A program made the position numbers and the translations under genes. This document shows positions 25,599-34,473 of a stretch of DNA of 64,000 nucleotides, in pieces. Source of the stretch: Alectryocaccobium sp963595425 (lineage in GTDB: Bacteria; Bacillota; Clostridia; Lachnospirales; Lachnospiraceae); contig CAVBHN010000002.1 of the NCBI GenBank assembly GCA_963595425.1, positions 1 to 64,000 of the forward strand. The letters are read 5' to 3'. The notes under the pieces were generated by a model. It was not told the DNA's origin. It did not search any database and worked only from the letters and a program-made list of their open reading frames with translations. How positions within the stretch are numbered: the stretch's first letter is position 1; each line of letters starts with the position of its first letter.

Positions 25599-27054
25599 AA
25601 GATTAAAAAAAGGAAGCCTTAGTGTTTATTTAAGCCTTGCACTTTGTGTGATGCTGTCGCTTGTATTTGTGTGTATGGATGCCGCCAGACTGTCCTGCGG
25701 AAGGGCAGCCATAGGCTGTGCACTTGAAGAAAGTCTTTTTTCGGAATTTGCAAATTATGACAGAGAGCTTTATGAAAAATACGGACTTATGTTTATAGAC
25801 TGCGGATACGGCGGCAGCAAAGCACAAATAGGAAGCATAATAAATGAGATAAGTGACAATATGAAGAAGGTATTATATCCGGGAATACTGAGCACAGGAA
25901 AAACATCGGGAGGGCTATACAGAATTTCTGTAGATGATTCATCGGTTATGGGATATCAGCTGGCTTCGGATGAGGAGTTTTCACCTCTTATTACAGAAAT
26001 ATGTGAGCTGATGAAGAAAAAAACAGGTGCAGACATAATAAATAATGCAGGAAAGCTGTTGTCTTCATCAGGTGCCGCTGCCATGTTTTCATTTGATAAT
26101 GTCGATGATGCTTACAGTCAGCTTAATAATTATATAGAAGAAAAAAATCAGATCAATAACGAATATGACAGCCAAACAACCTCAGTGCGGGAAAATGAAT
26201 CCAAGGAATTATATGCTGCTGTTGATGATCCTGTAGATAAGGTTAAGGCAATTCTTGATATGGGAATATTTGCATTTGCAATTCCGAATGAAAAAGGTGT
26301 GTCGGCAGCAGCAATAGATACATCAAAGCTTGCCGAAAAAAGAAGTCTGTCACAAGGACTTGGTATAATGCCTCAAAAATGCACCGATTCACTTACAAGG
26401 TATTATCTGGCACAGTATTCAATAGATTTCTTTTCTGATTATCTTACTGCAGAAAAATCGGATAAGCTGATGTATCAGACTGAATATTTGATTGGCGGGT
26501 ATAATGAGGACGTAAAAAATCTAAAGGCCTGCATGAATAAAATTTTATTTGCTAGGATGGGCTTTAATTATCTTTATTTGATTTCTTCTGCCGAAAAGCA
26601 GAGTGAGATATCAAAAATGGCATTTATTATATCCTCCTTGCTTCTGGCACCGGAATTTAGTGAGGAGGCTGCAGCTGCTATAACGCTTGCGTGGGCATTT
26701 GCGGAAAGCTATACGGATGTTAAGGCACTTTACGAAGGGAAAAAAATTGCTTTATTTAAAGATGAGTATACATGGCAGACCTCATTGGATTTAATCGGCA
26801 AAATGGACAAGGCTGCAGAAGTGAACGGAAATGAAAAGGGACTTAGCTATGAGGAATATTTGGAAATGTTTCTTTTAAAGATGCCTCAGAAAAAGCTGGC
26901 AGAGCGGATTGCAAGTCTTATTGAATATAATAAGCGCACCAAGGAAAATGAATTTTGCATAGATAATTGCATATATGCATTAGAGGTTGAATATGAAGGG
27001 AAAATCGGAAAGCACAATTTTTCGATAAACAGAAGCTATGGATACAAGATCTAA
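25588..27054 (+). CDS. DUF5702 family Tad-associated surface protein
   Basis: A 488-aa protein. Its N-terminus KKGSLSVYLSLALCVMLSLVFVCMDAAR is one helix with a pseudopilin-like start, and CALEESLFSEFANYDRELYEKYGLMFIDCGYGG is typical of DUF5702. The long remainder is mostly helical and predicted outside the membrane. Such proteins replace TadG in clostridial Tad loci, and their role is not known. The start ATG overlaps the pilin stop by 11 bp and the stop overlaps the next start by 17 bp. Confidence 0.75.
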   Translation: MQYRRLKKGSLSVYLSLALCVMLSLVFVCMDAARLSCGRAAIGCALEESLFSEFANYDRELYEKYGLMFIDCGYGGSKAQIGSIINEISDNMKKVLYPGILSTGKTSGGLYRISVDDSSVMGYQLASDEEFSPLITEICELMKKKTGADIINNAGKLLSSSGAAAMFSFDNVDDAYSQLNNYIEEKNQINNEYDSQTTSVRENESKELYAAVDDPVDKVKAILDMGIFAFAIPNEKGVSAAAIDTSKLAEKRSLSQGLGIMPQKCTDSLTRYYLAQYSIDFFSDYLTAEKSDKLMYQTEYLIGGYNEDVKNLKACMNKILFARMGFNYLYLISSAEKQSEISKMAFIISSLLLAPEFSEEAAAAITLAWAFAESYTDVKALYEGKKIALFKDEYTWQTSLDLIGKMDKAAEVNGNEKGLSYEEYLEMFLLKMPQKKLAERIASLIEYNKRTKENEFCIDNCIYALEVEYEGKIGKHNFSINRSYGYKI

Positions 27055-27847
27055 AAGGATGCCTTTTTCTAAGGTCTCTTTCCTAATGCCGATGTCCGGC
27101 AAAAAATTCAAAAAAAACTCTCTTTCCGATAAAGGAATAAAAATTAAGGATATCTATTCCCCGATAAAGATATTCTTGGAACAAAAGAAAAAGGCATCCT
27201 TTTGTATCTTGAAAAAAGCATCACTTACGGTTGAAGCGGCATTGATCATACCGGTGTTTTTAATGATGACGATATGTATTATCAGTATTATGGGAGTATA
27301 TGCAAATACATTAAAGACGATGACTTCGCTTAGGGACAGAGCTGAGCAGGCTGCACTTATTGCTTCTGCTGCGGATAAGGAGCTATGGATAACCTATCCG
27401 CAAAATGCTGTATATAAGCCCTTTTATATTCCGAGTACATTAGGTGGAATAAATATACAGTGTATCGGAAGAGTAAGGGTATGGAACGGACGAAGCGAGG
27501 ATAATAATAATATCGGGTCTGATAGTTGTACATACGTTTATATTACCGATACAGGATCGGTTTATCACACATCTTCAGAATGCACACATTTAAATCTAAG
27601 CATACGAGCTGTTTCACAGGGCGAAATAGGGCATTTACGGAATCAAAATAAAGGAAGATATCATGCCTGTGAAAAGTGTGTAGGCAATTCGCAGCGTGCG
27701 GATACGGTATATATTACAAATGAAGGGGACAGATTTCATAATTCGGTTAATTGCAGCGGTCTAAAAAGAACAGTGAAGATGGTAGATATAGATGATGTAA
27801 GCAATATGAAGGAGTGTTCAAGATGCAGGCAGCTGAGACAGCAATAG
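27038..27847 (+). CDS. TadE-like pseudopilin with C-terminal tandem His/Cys repeats
   Basis: 269 aa as called. A basic N-terminal segment (1-58) precedes the pseudopilin helix ASLTVEAALIIPVFLMM (about 61-77). The C-terminal 90 residues hold two similar units: YITDTGSVYHTSSECTHL with a later CEKC, and YITNEGDRFHNSVNCSGL with a later CSRC. This His...Cys...CxxC pattern suggests metal binding. DNA for residues 3-58 is largely a 165-bp palindromic segment (27046-27210), so the original start may have been nearer the TVEAA helix, such as TTG 27209. It overlaps both neighbours. Confidence 0.7.
   Translation: MDTRSKRMPFSKVSFLMPMSGKKFKKNSLSDKGIKIKDIYSPIKIFLEQKKKASFCILKKASLTVEAALIIPVFLMMTICIISIMGVYANTLKTMTSLRDRAEQAALIASAADKELWITYPQNAVYKPFYIPSTLGGINIQCIGRVRVWNGRSEDNNNIGSDSCTYVYITDTGSVYHTSSECTHLNLSIRAVSQGEIGHLRNQNKGRYHACEKCVGNSQRADTVYITNEGDRFHNSVNCSGLKRTVKMVDIDDVSNMKECSRCRQLRQQ
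27046..27210. repeat. 165-bp imperfect palindrome at the DUF5702/TadE junction
   Basis: The left arm 27046-27070 and right arm 27186-27210 match as inverted copies over 25 bp with two mismatches, including 18 perfect bases AAAAGGATGCCTTTTTCT. The interior holds a repeated CCGATAAAG and GGAATA/TATTCC. It looks like an inserted hairpin element absorbed into the coding frame. Confidence 0.6.
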
Positions 27848-28236
27848 TGGCATTCTTATTTGTAAACAGTATATACGATATTAAGAGAAGAGAAATTATT
27901 CTGGTAAGCGTGGCTGTTATGGATGTGCTGGGATTTATATTATCTTTGCTCGTATTTAAAAGAAGTATTTATGAGATTGCTATAGGGATTATTCCGGGTG
28001 CCGTGCTTTTTATATGTGCTTGTGCATCAGCCGGGAAATTAGGCTGCGGCGATGCATTGGTTATGATAACCGTGGGGATATGGCAGGGATTTATAAGGAC
28101 TGTATATATTCTTTTTACGGCTTTGCTTATTGCTTCATTTGTTAGCCTTTGTCTTCTTATAGCAAACAGTAAGCAAAGAGATATTCCGTTCATTCCTTTT
28201 GTATGTATGGGGCAGATGATCACATGGATATTTTAA
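27823..28236 (+). CDS. Second prepilin peptidase-like A24 protein
   Basis: About 137 aa with four to five hydrophobic segments. The two catalytic-Asp regions are NSIYDIKRREI near the start and GCGDALVMITVGIW (GxGD) near residue 71. ATG 27823, eight bases after AAGGAG, is preferred to GTG 27814, which overlaps that site. It overlaps the flanking genes by 25 and 34 bp or less depending on starts. A second peptidase in one Tad locus may be dedicated to the TadE-like proteins, as TadV paralogues are elsewhere; that split is inference. Confidence 0.75.
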   Translation: MQAAETAIVAFLFVNSIYDIKRREIILVSVAVMDVLGFILSLLVFKRSIYEIAIGIIPGAVLFICACASAGKLGCGDALVMITVGIWQGFIRTVYILFTALLIASFVSLCLLIANSKQRDIPFIPFVCMGQMITWIF

Positions 28237-28712
28237 ACAAAAAAAATTTAAGGATAAAATCACGAAAAAATATTTTAATATCCTTAAATAAGGCATCATT
28301 TACGGTTGAGGCGGCTGTTTTGGTCCCGCTTGCATCTACAATAATCGCTATACTCATAGGCTATACATATTTTCTTATGGAGGGTGTATGTACATACGGA
28401 GCGATGTATGAAGCTGCTTTTTACAGCGAACAGCTGTCATATTCTGACAATGATACAGAAAAAAGACTTGATGAAAGACTTAATACCAGAAGCAGTGAAA
28501 TGCCGATTGGAGGCTTTGAGTATGCTAAAGAAGCAGGTGAAAGCAAAATTTCAATAGATGCAACAGGTGCAATATTGAAAAATATATTCGGAGAGCTTTT
28601 TACATATAACAGGACGATTAGTATAAAAAGACTAAAGCCAACAGAGATTAAAAGAGCACAGTGGCTGGTAAAATACTTAAAAAACGGCAATGGTAAAGGA
28701 GAAAAATCGTGA
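28203..28712 (+). CDS. TadE/TadG-like pseudopilin
   Basis: Up to 169 aa. A basic N-terminus leads to KASFTVEAAVLVPLAS, the TadE-type helix (about residues 30-57), then a short charged outside domain. The start could be ATG 28203 or ATG 28224 (MDILNKKN); both overlap the peptidase gene. It is a minor pilus subunit candidate and pairs with the TadE-like protein at 27038. Confidence 0.7.
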   Translation: MYGADDHMDILNKKNLRIKSRKNILISLNKASFTVEAAVLVPLASTIIAILIGYTYFLMEGVCTYGAMYEAAFYSEQLSYSDNDTEKRLDERLNTRSSEMPIGGFEYAKEAGESKISIDATGAILKNIFGELFTYNRTISIKRLKPTEIKRAQWLVKYLKNGNGKGEKS

Positions 28713-29902
28713 GGACAGATTATAAGCAGGATATACATAAAAGGTATCTTGTATTAGATCCGAAGGATGATATATGCAGCAGTGAATATAAAAAAAGAAT
28801 GATAATCGAAAATAGAATAGAAGGCTTTTTGAAGTGCTCTATTGAACACATGAACAATACAGAGCTGTATAATTACGAAATTCCAAAGGGCTATATGAGT
28901 GTTGCCGAATATGCAGGAAGATATTATGCTTCAGAAGAGCTTTTAAGAAGACTGCTGTCATCGGCTGCAAATGCCATCCTGCAGCTATATGATTTTTTGC
29001 TTTCGCCTGATGATATTCTGCTTGAAATAGAAAATATATTTATACAGCCGCAGGAGGGAGAAATACGCTTCTGCTACTATCCGTTTAAACGTAAGAGCTT
29101 TGAAGAGGGCTGCAGATGCTTGAGTGAGGAGCTGATACATTGTCTGGATCACAATGAAAAAAATGCTGTCGAAATAGGATATAATTTTTATAAGGCATGT
29201 GCACGTGATGGTATAACTGCAGAGGCAATAAGAGAAATTGCATATATGCATATAAACAGTAAAAGGAATGTGTATGATGATGAGCCGGGCCAGTGGGATG
29301 ATGCGGAGAATGGCTTTGAGGAAACAGGAATTCTTGAGGAAGAAAAGGAGTATGGATATGATTTTCTTTTTGAAAATGAAGAGCCTAAGGAAAAGAAAAA
29401 GAGTGTTTTTGAAAGATTGAGAGAAAGATTCAGGATTAAAAAAGTCGAAAAAAAGGCAGAAGGTGCCATAAATGAACAAATGATAAGTAAATCAGATGTC
29501 ATAAGCAGAGAAAAAACAATGTTTTCAGAGTCTTCTTCAGATGAAACTGTATTATTAAAAAATGACTGCAGTAAGGCTGTATATGCGTGGCTTGTGCCAC
29601 AGAATAACATTGGAGGAGAGGCAGTCCCTATTGAGAACGAAAGCTATTTGATCGGAAAGGAGGTGCCGCCTGAGGAGATAAAAATATCGGGCGGAACAGT
29701 CAGCAGGATTCATGCAAGGCTTAGAGCTGATGAGGGAACATATACAATTACCGATCTCGGCTCAAAAAACGGAACCAGCGTAAACGGAAGGGCCCTGACA
29801 CCGGGAGAAGCATACGTATTGCATGACAGAGATGAAATCGCTATAGCAGATCGCATATTTATCATTACATATTGCACATCAAAAAATCAGGGGTTATACT
29901 GA
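28709..29902 (+). CDS. DUF6382 and FHA domain protein, Tad-associated
   Basis: A 397-aa cytoplasmic protein. The first 200 residues match the DUF6382 type seen next to clostridial Tad loci (FLKCSIEHMNNTELYNYEIP near 35-55). A charged linker (200-290) follows, then an FHA domain at about 305-395 with IGKE, TVSRIHARL and GSKNGTSVNG, the phosphothreonine-binding signature. The start is a GTG overlapping the upstream stop, with AAAGGAG in front. It may link pilus function to Ser/Thr kinase signalling; no kinase is in this window. Confidence 0.8.
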   Translation: MRTDYKQDIHKRYLVLDPKDDICSSEYKKRMIIENRIEGFLKCSIEHMNNTELYNYEIPKGYMSVAEYAGRYYASEELLRRLLSSAANAILQLYDFLLSPDDILLEIENIFIQPQEGEIRFCYYPFKRKSFEEGCRCLSEELIHCLDHNEKNAVEIGYNFYKACARDGITAEAIREIAYMHINSKRNVYDDEPGQWDDAENGFEETGILEEEKEYGYDFLFENEEPKEKKKSVFERLRERFRIKKVEKKAEGAINEQMISKSDVISREKTMFSESSSDETVLLKNDCSKAVYAWLVPQNNIGGEAVPIENESYLIGKEVPPEEIKISGGTVSRIHARLRADEGTYTITDLGSKNGTSVNGRALTPGEAYVLHDRDEIAIADRIFIITYCTSKNQGLY

Positions 29903-29929
29903 GAAAAAATCGAAAGGACATCTGTGTAT

Positions 29930-30337
29930 ATGGACTGTATTTTTTGTAAGATTGCAAATGGAGAGATCCCATCAGCATCTATTTATGAGGATAAAGATTT
30001 CAATGTAATACTTGATCTCGGACCGGCAACAAGAGGGCATGCTTTGATTTTGCCAAAGAAGCATTATTTGGATTTATTTGAGCTTCCCGAGGAAGAGGCA
30101 AAGAAGGCAATAGTGCTTGCAAAGAAGCTTCTTCCGGCAATAAAAAAAGGACTTGGCTGTGACGGAATACAGCTTGTACAAAACAATGGAGAAGCAGCAG
30201 GACAGACAGTTTTTCATTATCATCTTCATATGATACCTGCATACAAGAATGACGGACCGGGAGCTAAGTGGAATCCCGGAACACTTTCGGATGAAGATAA
30301 GGAAAGCATACCAAAGGCAATAAAGGCAGAGCTTTGA
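29930..30337 (+). CDS. HIT family nucleotide hydrolase/transferase
   Basis: About 135 aa. DCIFCKIANGEIPS at the N-terminus with its two Cys (zinc side), and the HIT triad FHYHLHMIP near 100. HIT proteins hydrolyse dinucleoside or aminoacyl/sulfo-adenylates. ATG 29930 is better spaced from GAAAGGA than the GTG at 29924. It follows the Tad operon and ends at a bidirectional terminator. Confidence 0.92.
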   Translation: MDCIFCKIANGEIPSASIYEDKDFNVILDLGPATRGHALILPKKHYLDLFELPEEEAKKAIVLAKKLLPAIKKGLGCDGIQLVQNNGEAAGQTVFHYHLHMIPAYKNDGPGAKWNPGTLSDEDKESIPKAIKAEL

Positions 30338-30349
30338 TGCAAAATTTAA

Positions 30350-30378
30350 AGAGACCGATGTACGAGTACGTCGGTCTC
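30350..30378. terminator. Bidirectional terminator between HIT gene and murG
   Basis: AGAGACCGA (30350-30358) pairs with TCGGTCTCT (30370-30378), with an inner GTAC/GTAC pair. T-rich on the plus side and A-rich on the other. Confidence 0.65.
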
Positions 30379-30392
30379 TGTGTGTTTAAAGA

Positions 30393-31463
30393 TCAATCCT
30401 GCTTTGCATATTTGTTGATAAGTGAGACAATCTTTGAGATAGAGTCGGTATTTGCACTGGCATTCATTGCATCTATATATGACTGTCTGTTTTCGTAAAG
30501 CGAAAATACGGCTTGTCTGAAGCTTTCGGCGGTAAGCTCCTCTTCCTCAAGAACCATACTGAAGCCCTGCTTTTCAAAGGATTTGGCATTTAAAACCTGA
30601 TCGCCTCGGCTTGCCTTTGCGGACAGCGGAATCAGAAGATTTGGTTTTGAAAGAGCACAGATTTCGGATATCGCATTTGCTCCGGCACGTGATATTACAA
30701 TAGAAGCAAGAGCGAACATATGAGTGAGCTCCTTTTTTATATATTCATATTGTACATATCCGGGTGTGTTGTTCAGTGTTTCGTCCAGCTTACCTTTGCC
30801 GCAAAGATGAATTATATTGAATTTCTTAAGAAGCTCCGAGATACTTCCTCTTACAGCATCATTGAGAACTACCGAACCGAGACTTCCTCCGATTACCATT
30901 ATGACAGGCTTGTCATCTGTAAAACCGCAAAATTCCCTGGCTATTTCGGGATTGCCGCATAAAAGTTCTTTTCTTATGGGGGTTCCGGTTACTACAGCCT
31001 TATCCTTGGGAAGGTATTGTTCTGTTTCGGGAAAGTTGCAGCATACGGCACTTGCAGATGGGATACTTAGCTTATTGGCAAGACCCGGTGTCATATCCGA
31101 TTCATGGATTATGACTGGGATTCCAAGCATTGAAGCGGCTCTTACTACAGGAACAGAAACAAAGCCTCCTTTGGAAAATACTATTGAAGGCTGCAGCTGT
31201 TTAAGCAGCTGCTTTGCCTCTGATACACCCTTTATTACCTTGAAGGGATCGGTAAGATTTTTAAGACTTAAATAACGTCTGAATTTGCCTGAGGAAATAC
31301 CGTAATAAGGTATCTTCATATCTGAAATAAGCTGTTTTTCGATGCCGTCATATGAACCTATATAGGAGATGGCGTAGCCTTCTTCATGCAGCTTAGGTAT
31401 GAGAGCAATATTTGGAGTTACGTGGCCGGCAGTTCCGCCACCTGTTAAAACTATATGCTTCAT
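30393..31463 (-). CDS. murG: MurG, UDP-GlcNAc:lipid I N-acetylglucosaminyltransferase
   Basis: A 356-aa GT28 enzyme that makes lipid II at the inner face of the membrane. Visible motifs are TGGGTAGHVTPNIAL (7-21), SKGGFVSVPV (about 96-105), HESDMTPGLAN, and the C-terminal SRAGANAISE with the UDP-GlcNAc-binding loop. AAGGAGATATA precedes the ATG. It stands alone here, outside a division and cell-wall cluster, as often in this bacterial group. Length is normal. Confidence 0.95.
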   Translation of the reverse strand: MKHIVLTGGGTAGHVTPNIALIPKLHEEGYAISYIGSYDGIEKQLISDMKIPYYGISSGKFRRYLSLKNLTDPFKVIKGVSEAKQLLKQLQPSIVFSKGGFVSVPVVRAASMLGIPVIIHESDMTPGLANKLSIPSASAVCCNFPETEQYLPKDKAVVTGTPIRKELLCGNPEIAREFCGFTDDKPVIMVIGGSLGSVVLNDAVRGSISELLKKFNIIHLCGKGKLDETLNNTPGYVQYEYIKKELTHMFALASIVISRAGANAISEICALSKPNLLIPLSAKASRGDQVLNAKSFEKQGFSMVLEEEELTAESFRQAVFSLYENRQSYIDAMNASANTDSISKIVSLINKYAKQD

Positions 31464-31673
31464 AAATATATCTCCTTGAAAATAAAAATTGTTTTCAAAA
31501 GGTCGTTTGACCCAACATAATTATTATATGATATCCGGGCCTAAAGGTCAAAGCAACTGTTGTCGATACTTACTTTATTACAGCACTCATTTACCGTTAT
31601 TAATAAGATTTTTCAAAAAAGCTTATAATATAATCAATTGTTTTCAAAACATTTGTTATCTGAGTATTAAGCA

Positions 31674-31703
31674 TTGACAGATACAGGATAAGACAGATAT
31701 TCT
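31674..31703 (+). promoter_or_regulatory. Promoter before the glucokinase gene
   Basis: TTGACA (31674-31679), 18-bp spacer, TATTCT (31698-31703), about 50 bp before the start. Confidence 0.45.
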
Positions 31704-31752
31704 GTTATTAACAATAGGCAAATAAAAAAGCCAAGGAAACGGAGAAAAACAG

Positions 31753-32700
31753 ATGGAAAAATACGTATTCGGAGTAGATATAGGCGGGACTGCTGTAAAG
31801 ATAGGACTTTTTACCTTGGAGGGAAAGCTTATCGATAAATGGGAAATAGAGACAAGAACAGAGGAAAACGGAAAAAATATTTTGCCTGATATAGCAAAAA
31901 GCATCGAGGTAAAAATTGACAAGATGTCGCTTGAAAAGGAGCAGATATTAGGCGTTGGATTTGGCGTACCGGGTCCTGTACTGGATGAAAGCATAGTAAA
32001 TAAATGTGTTAATCTTGGATGGGGAATAATAAATATTTCAGAGAAATTTGAGAAACTTACAGGCTTTAAGACAAAGGCAGCAAATGATGCAAATGCGGCA
32101 GCATTGGGTGAGCTTTGGCAGGGCGGCGGAAGAGGCTGCAAAACAATGGTAATGGTAACACTGGGAACCGGTGTCGGCGGAGGAATAATCGTCAATGGAA
32201 AAATTGTATCCGGTGCAAACGGTGCAGGCGGCGAGATAGGGCATATACCGATGAAATATCATGCCGAAGAACCGGAGGAATGTGGCTGCGGAAAGAGAGG
32301 CTGTCTTGAGCAGTATGCATCGGCAAACGGACTTGTGCGTACGACAAGGAGATATCTCGAAAAGCACAAGGAGCTGGAGACATCTCTTAGTAAATATGAG
32401 AAGCTTTCCGCAAGAGATATCTGTACAGAGGCACTTTTAGGCGACAAGGTTGCTATAGACAGGGTAGAGTATTCGATGAACCTTTTAGGAAAGGGACTTG
32501 CGATGGTAGCCAATGTAATCGATCCTGAGGTATTTGTTATAGGAGGAGGACTTACGAAATCAGGCTCCCTTATTACGGAGACAGCACATCAGTCATATGT
32601 TAAATACTGTTTCCATTCATGTGAAAATACACCGTTCAAGCTTGCCGAGCTTGGCAACAATGCCGGCATATATGGAGCAGCGAAGCTTGTCATAGGCTGA
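31753..32700 (+). CDS. glcK: ROK family glucokinase
   Basis: A 315-aa sugar kinase. The N-terminal phosphate-binding motif is GVDIGGTAVKIG (7-18), the catalytic Asp is in NDANAAALGE (about 114), GTGVGGGI near 138 binds nucleotide, and the ROK zinc motif CGCGKRGCLE is near 176. It phosphorylates glucose to glucose-6-phosphate. Phosphoglucose isomerase follows 132 bp later, a logical pair. Confidence 0.93.
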   Translation: MEKYVFGVDIGGTAVKIGLFTLEGKLIDKWEIETRTEENGKNILPDIAKSIEVKIDKMSLEKEQILGVGFGVPGPVLDESIVNKCVNLGWGIINISEKFEKLTGFKTKAANDANAAALGELWQGGGRGCKTMVMVTLGTGVGGGIIVNGKIVSGANGAGGEIGHIPMKYHAEEPEECGCGKRGCLEQYASANGLVRTTRRYLEKHKELETSLSKYEKLSARDICTEALLGDKVAIDRVEYSMNLLGKGLAMVANVIDPEVFVIGGGLTKSGSLITETAHQSYVKYCFHSCENTPFKLAELGNNAGIYGAAKLVIG

Positions 32701-32832
32701 TACAGCAATTCATCCATATTCTTGAAGTTTATGGGTGATTTTGCTATTATTGAAGGGAAGAGCTTCACAAACAGATTTTAATGACTGCTTCTGAAGCCTA
32801 CACCAAGTATAAAATAATTAAGGAGTGCCAAT

Positions 32833-34182
32833 ATGGGAAAAACAATTCAATTTGATGTATCAAAGGCAGCGAGCTTTTTGCAGGATGTGAATGTAAATGA
32901 ACTTGAGAATCGTGTTCTTAAGGCAAACGATACGTTGGTAAAAAGAACCGGAGAGGGAAATAATTATCTTGGATGGATAGACCAGCCGATTAATTATGAT
33001 CAAAATGAGTTTCGCAGAATAAAGGAAGCAGCAGCAAAGATAAGACATGATTCACAGGCACTTGTTGTAATAGGTATAGGCGGTTCATATTTGGGTGCAA
33101 GAGCGGTAATAGAAAGCTTGGGACACTCCTTTTACAATTCAAAGGAAGCGCTAAACGGTAAGGGCGTGGAAATTTATTTTGTAGGAAATAATATAAGCAG
33201 CTCATATATATCAGATGTCATAGATGTTGTTAAGGATAAGGATTTTTGTGTCAATGTTATTTCCAAATCAGGAAAGACAACAGAGTCAGCATTGAGCTTT
33301 AGGATTTTCAGAGAAATTCTTGTTAAGAAATACGGTATAAAGGAAGCTGCAAAACGTATTTATGCAACGACAGATGCCAAGAAGGGAACTCTCAAGGAGC
33401 TTTCTGACAAGGAAGGCTATGAGACCTTTGTCGTACCGGATGGCATAGGCGGAAGATATTCTGTATTTACGGCAGTAGGACTTCTTCCGATAGCTGCAGC
33501 CGGCTACGATATTGACAAGCTTATGCAGGGTGCCGCAGATGAAAGAAAGCATCTTATGAGCGCATCCTTTGCGGATAATGAGGCTCTTAAATATGCCGCA
33601 TACAGAAATGTAATGCTGGATAAGGGCAAAAAGATAGAAATACTTGAAAATTATGAACCTGGTCTTCATTATATTGCAGAATGGTGGAAACAGCTTTTCG
33701 GAGAAAGTGAAGGAAAGGATCATAAGGGAATATTCCCGGCGTCGGTAGACCTTACAACAGATCTTCATTCTATGGGACAGTATATTCAGGACGGACCAAG
33801 GATGCTCTTTGAAACCGTAATCTGGGTAGACAAGCCAAGGAAGGAGATTACCGTAGAAAATTGGGATGGCGATCCTGACGGACTCAATTATCTTACAGGA
33901 AAAACACTTGATGCCGTAAATAAGTTTGCTATGTGCGGTACAATGCTTGCACATACAGACGGAGATGTTCCGAATTATATGATCACAATACCTGATTTCA
34001 GTGAGTATTCTATAGGAAGCCTTCTCTACTTCTTTATGTATTCATGCGGAGTAAGCGGATACATGCTTGATGTAAATCCGTTTAACCAGCCGGGAGTAGA
34101 GGCATACAAGAAAAACATGTTTGCTCTGCTTGGAAAGCCGGGCTTTGAGGAAGAAGGAGAAAAGCTCAGAGGGCGTTTATAA
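32833..34182 (+). CDS. pgi: Glucose-6-phosphate isomerase
   Basis: A 449-aa PGI of the bacterial type. Motifs are VIGIGGSYLGARA (about 77-89), SKSGKTTES near 143, the GGRYSVFTAVGLLP signature near 207, the catalytic Glu in GESEGKDHKG near 290 and His/Lys in the C-terminal HxxDVNPFNQPGVE region (here DVNPFNQPGVEAYK). The start follows AAGGAG. It interconverts glucose-6-P and fructose-6-P downstream of the glucokinase. Confidence 0.96.
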   Translation: MGKTIQFDVSKAASFLQDVNVNELENRVLKANDTLVKRTGEGNNYLGWIDQPINYDQNEFRRIKEAAAKIRHDSQALVVIGIGGSYLGARAVIESLGHSFYNSKEALNGKGVEIYFVGNNISSSYISDVIDVVKDKDFCVNVISKSGKTTESALSFRIFREILVKKYGIKEAAKRIYATTDAKKGTLKELSDKEGYETFVVPDGIGGRYSVFTAVGLLPIAAAGYDIDKLMQGAADERKHLMSASFADNEALKYAAYRNVMLDKGKKIEILENYEPGLHYIAEWWKQLFGESEGKDHKGIFPASVDLTTDLHSMGQYIQDGPRMLFETVIWVDKPRKEITVENWDGDPDGLNYLTGKTLDAVNKFAMCGTMLAHTDGDVPNYMITIPDFSEYSIGSLLYFFMYSCGVSGYMLDVNPFNQPGVEAYKKNMFALLGKPGFEEEGEKLRGRL

Positions 34183-34184
34183 AA

Positions 34185-34448
34185 ATGTTTAGATTATGGG
34201 GAAAGCTCATTAAGGACAATCGAATAATAAAAAGCGAAACAATCGAAAGACCAAAAGAGGATACTCGTACCCATAAGGTATTTAATTCGATCGAGGAGCT
34301 GTGCAAGATATGGGATCTTGGCAATCCAATATGGCTTGATTCCAATATTTCGGATTTTAAGAGACACAGCAGAACCAGATTTTATTCTGATAATTTCATT
34401 GAAGAGATCGACTTTGATTATATGGAAATACAAATAATTGAAGAATAA
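34185..34448 (+). CDS. Conserved hypothetical protein
   Basis: An 87-aa acidic and basic soluble protein starting two bases after pgi. It has no signal or membrane segment. The middle reads NPIWLDSNISDFKRH and the end FIEEIDFDYMEIQIIEE. I recall similar proteins as uncharacterised genes in Lachnospiraceae. The tight spacing to pgi suggests co-transcription. No function is assigned. Confidence 0.7.
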   Translation: MFRLWGKLIKDNRIIKSETIERPKEDTRTHKVFNSIEELCKIWDLGNPIWLDSNISDFKRHSRTRFYSDNFIEEIDFDYMEIQIIEE

Positions 34449-34473
34449 TTCATTTTAGATGAAGGGAGATATG

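Noticed and set aside
28985..29479. 164-aa antisense frame opposite the FHA gene
   Set aside because: Phe/Ile/Leu-rich shadow of a Lys/Glu-rich gene with no initiation signals.
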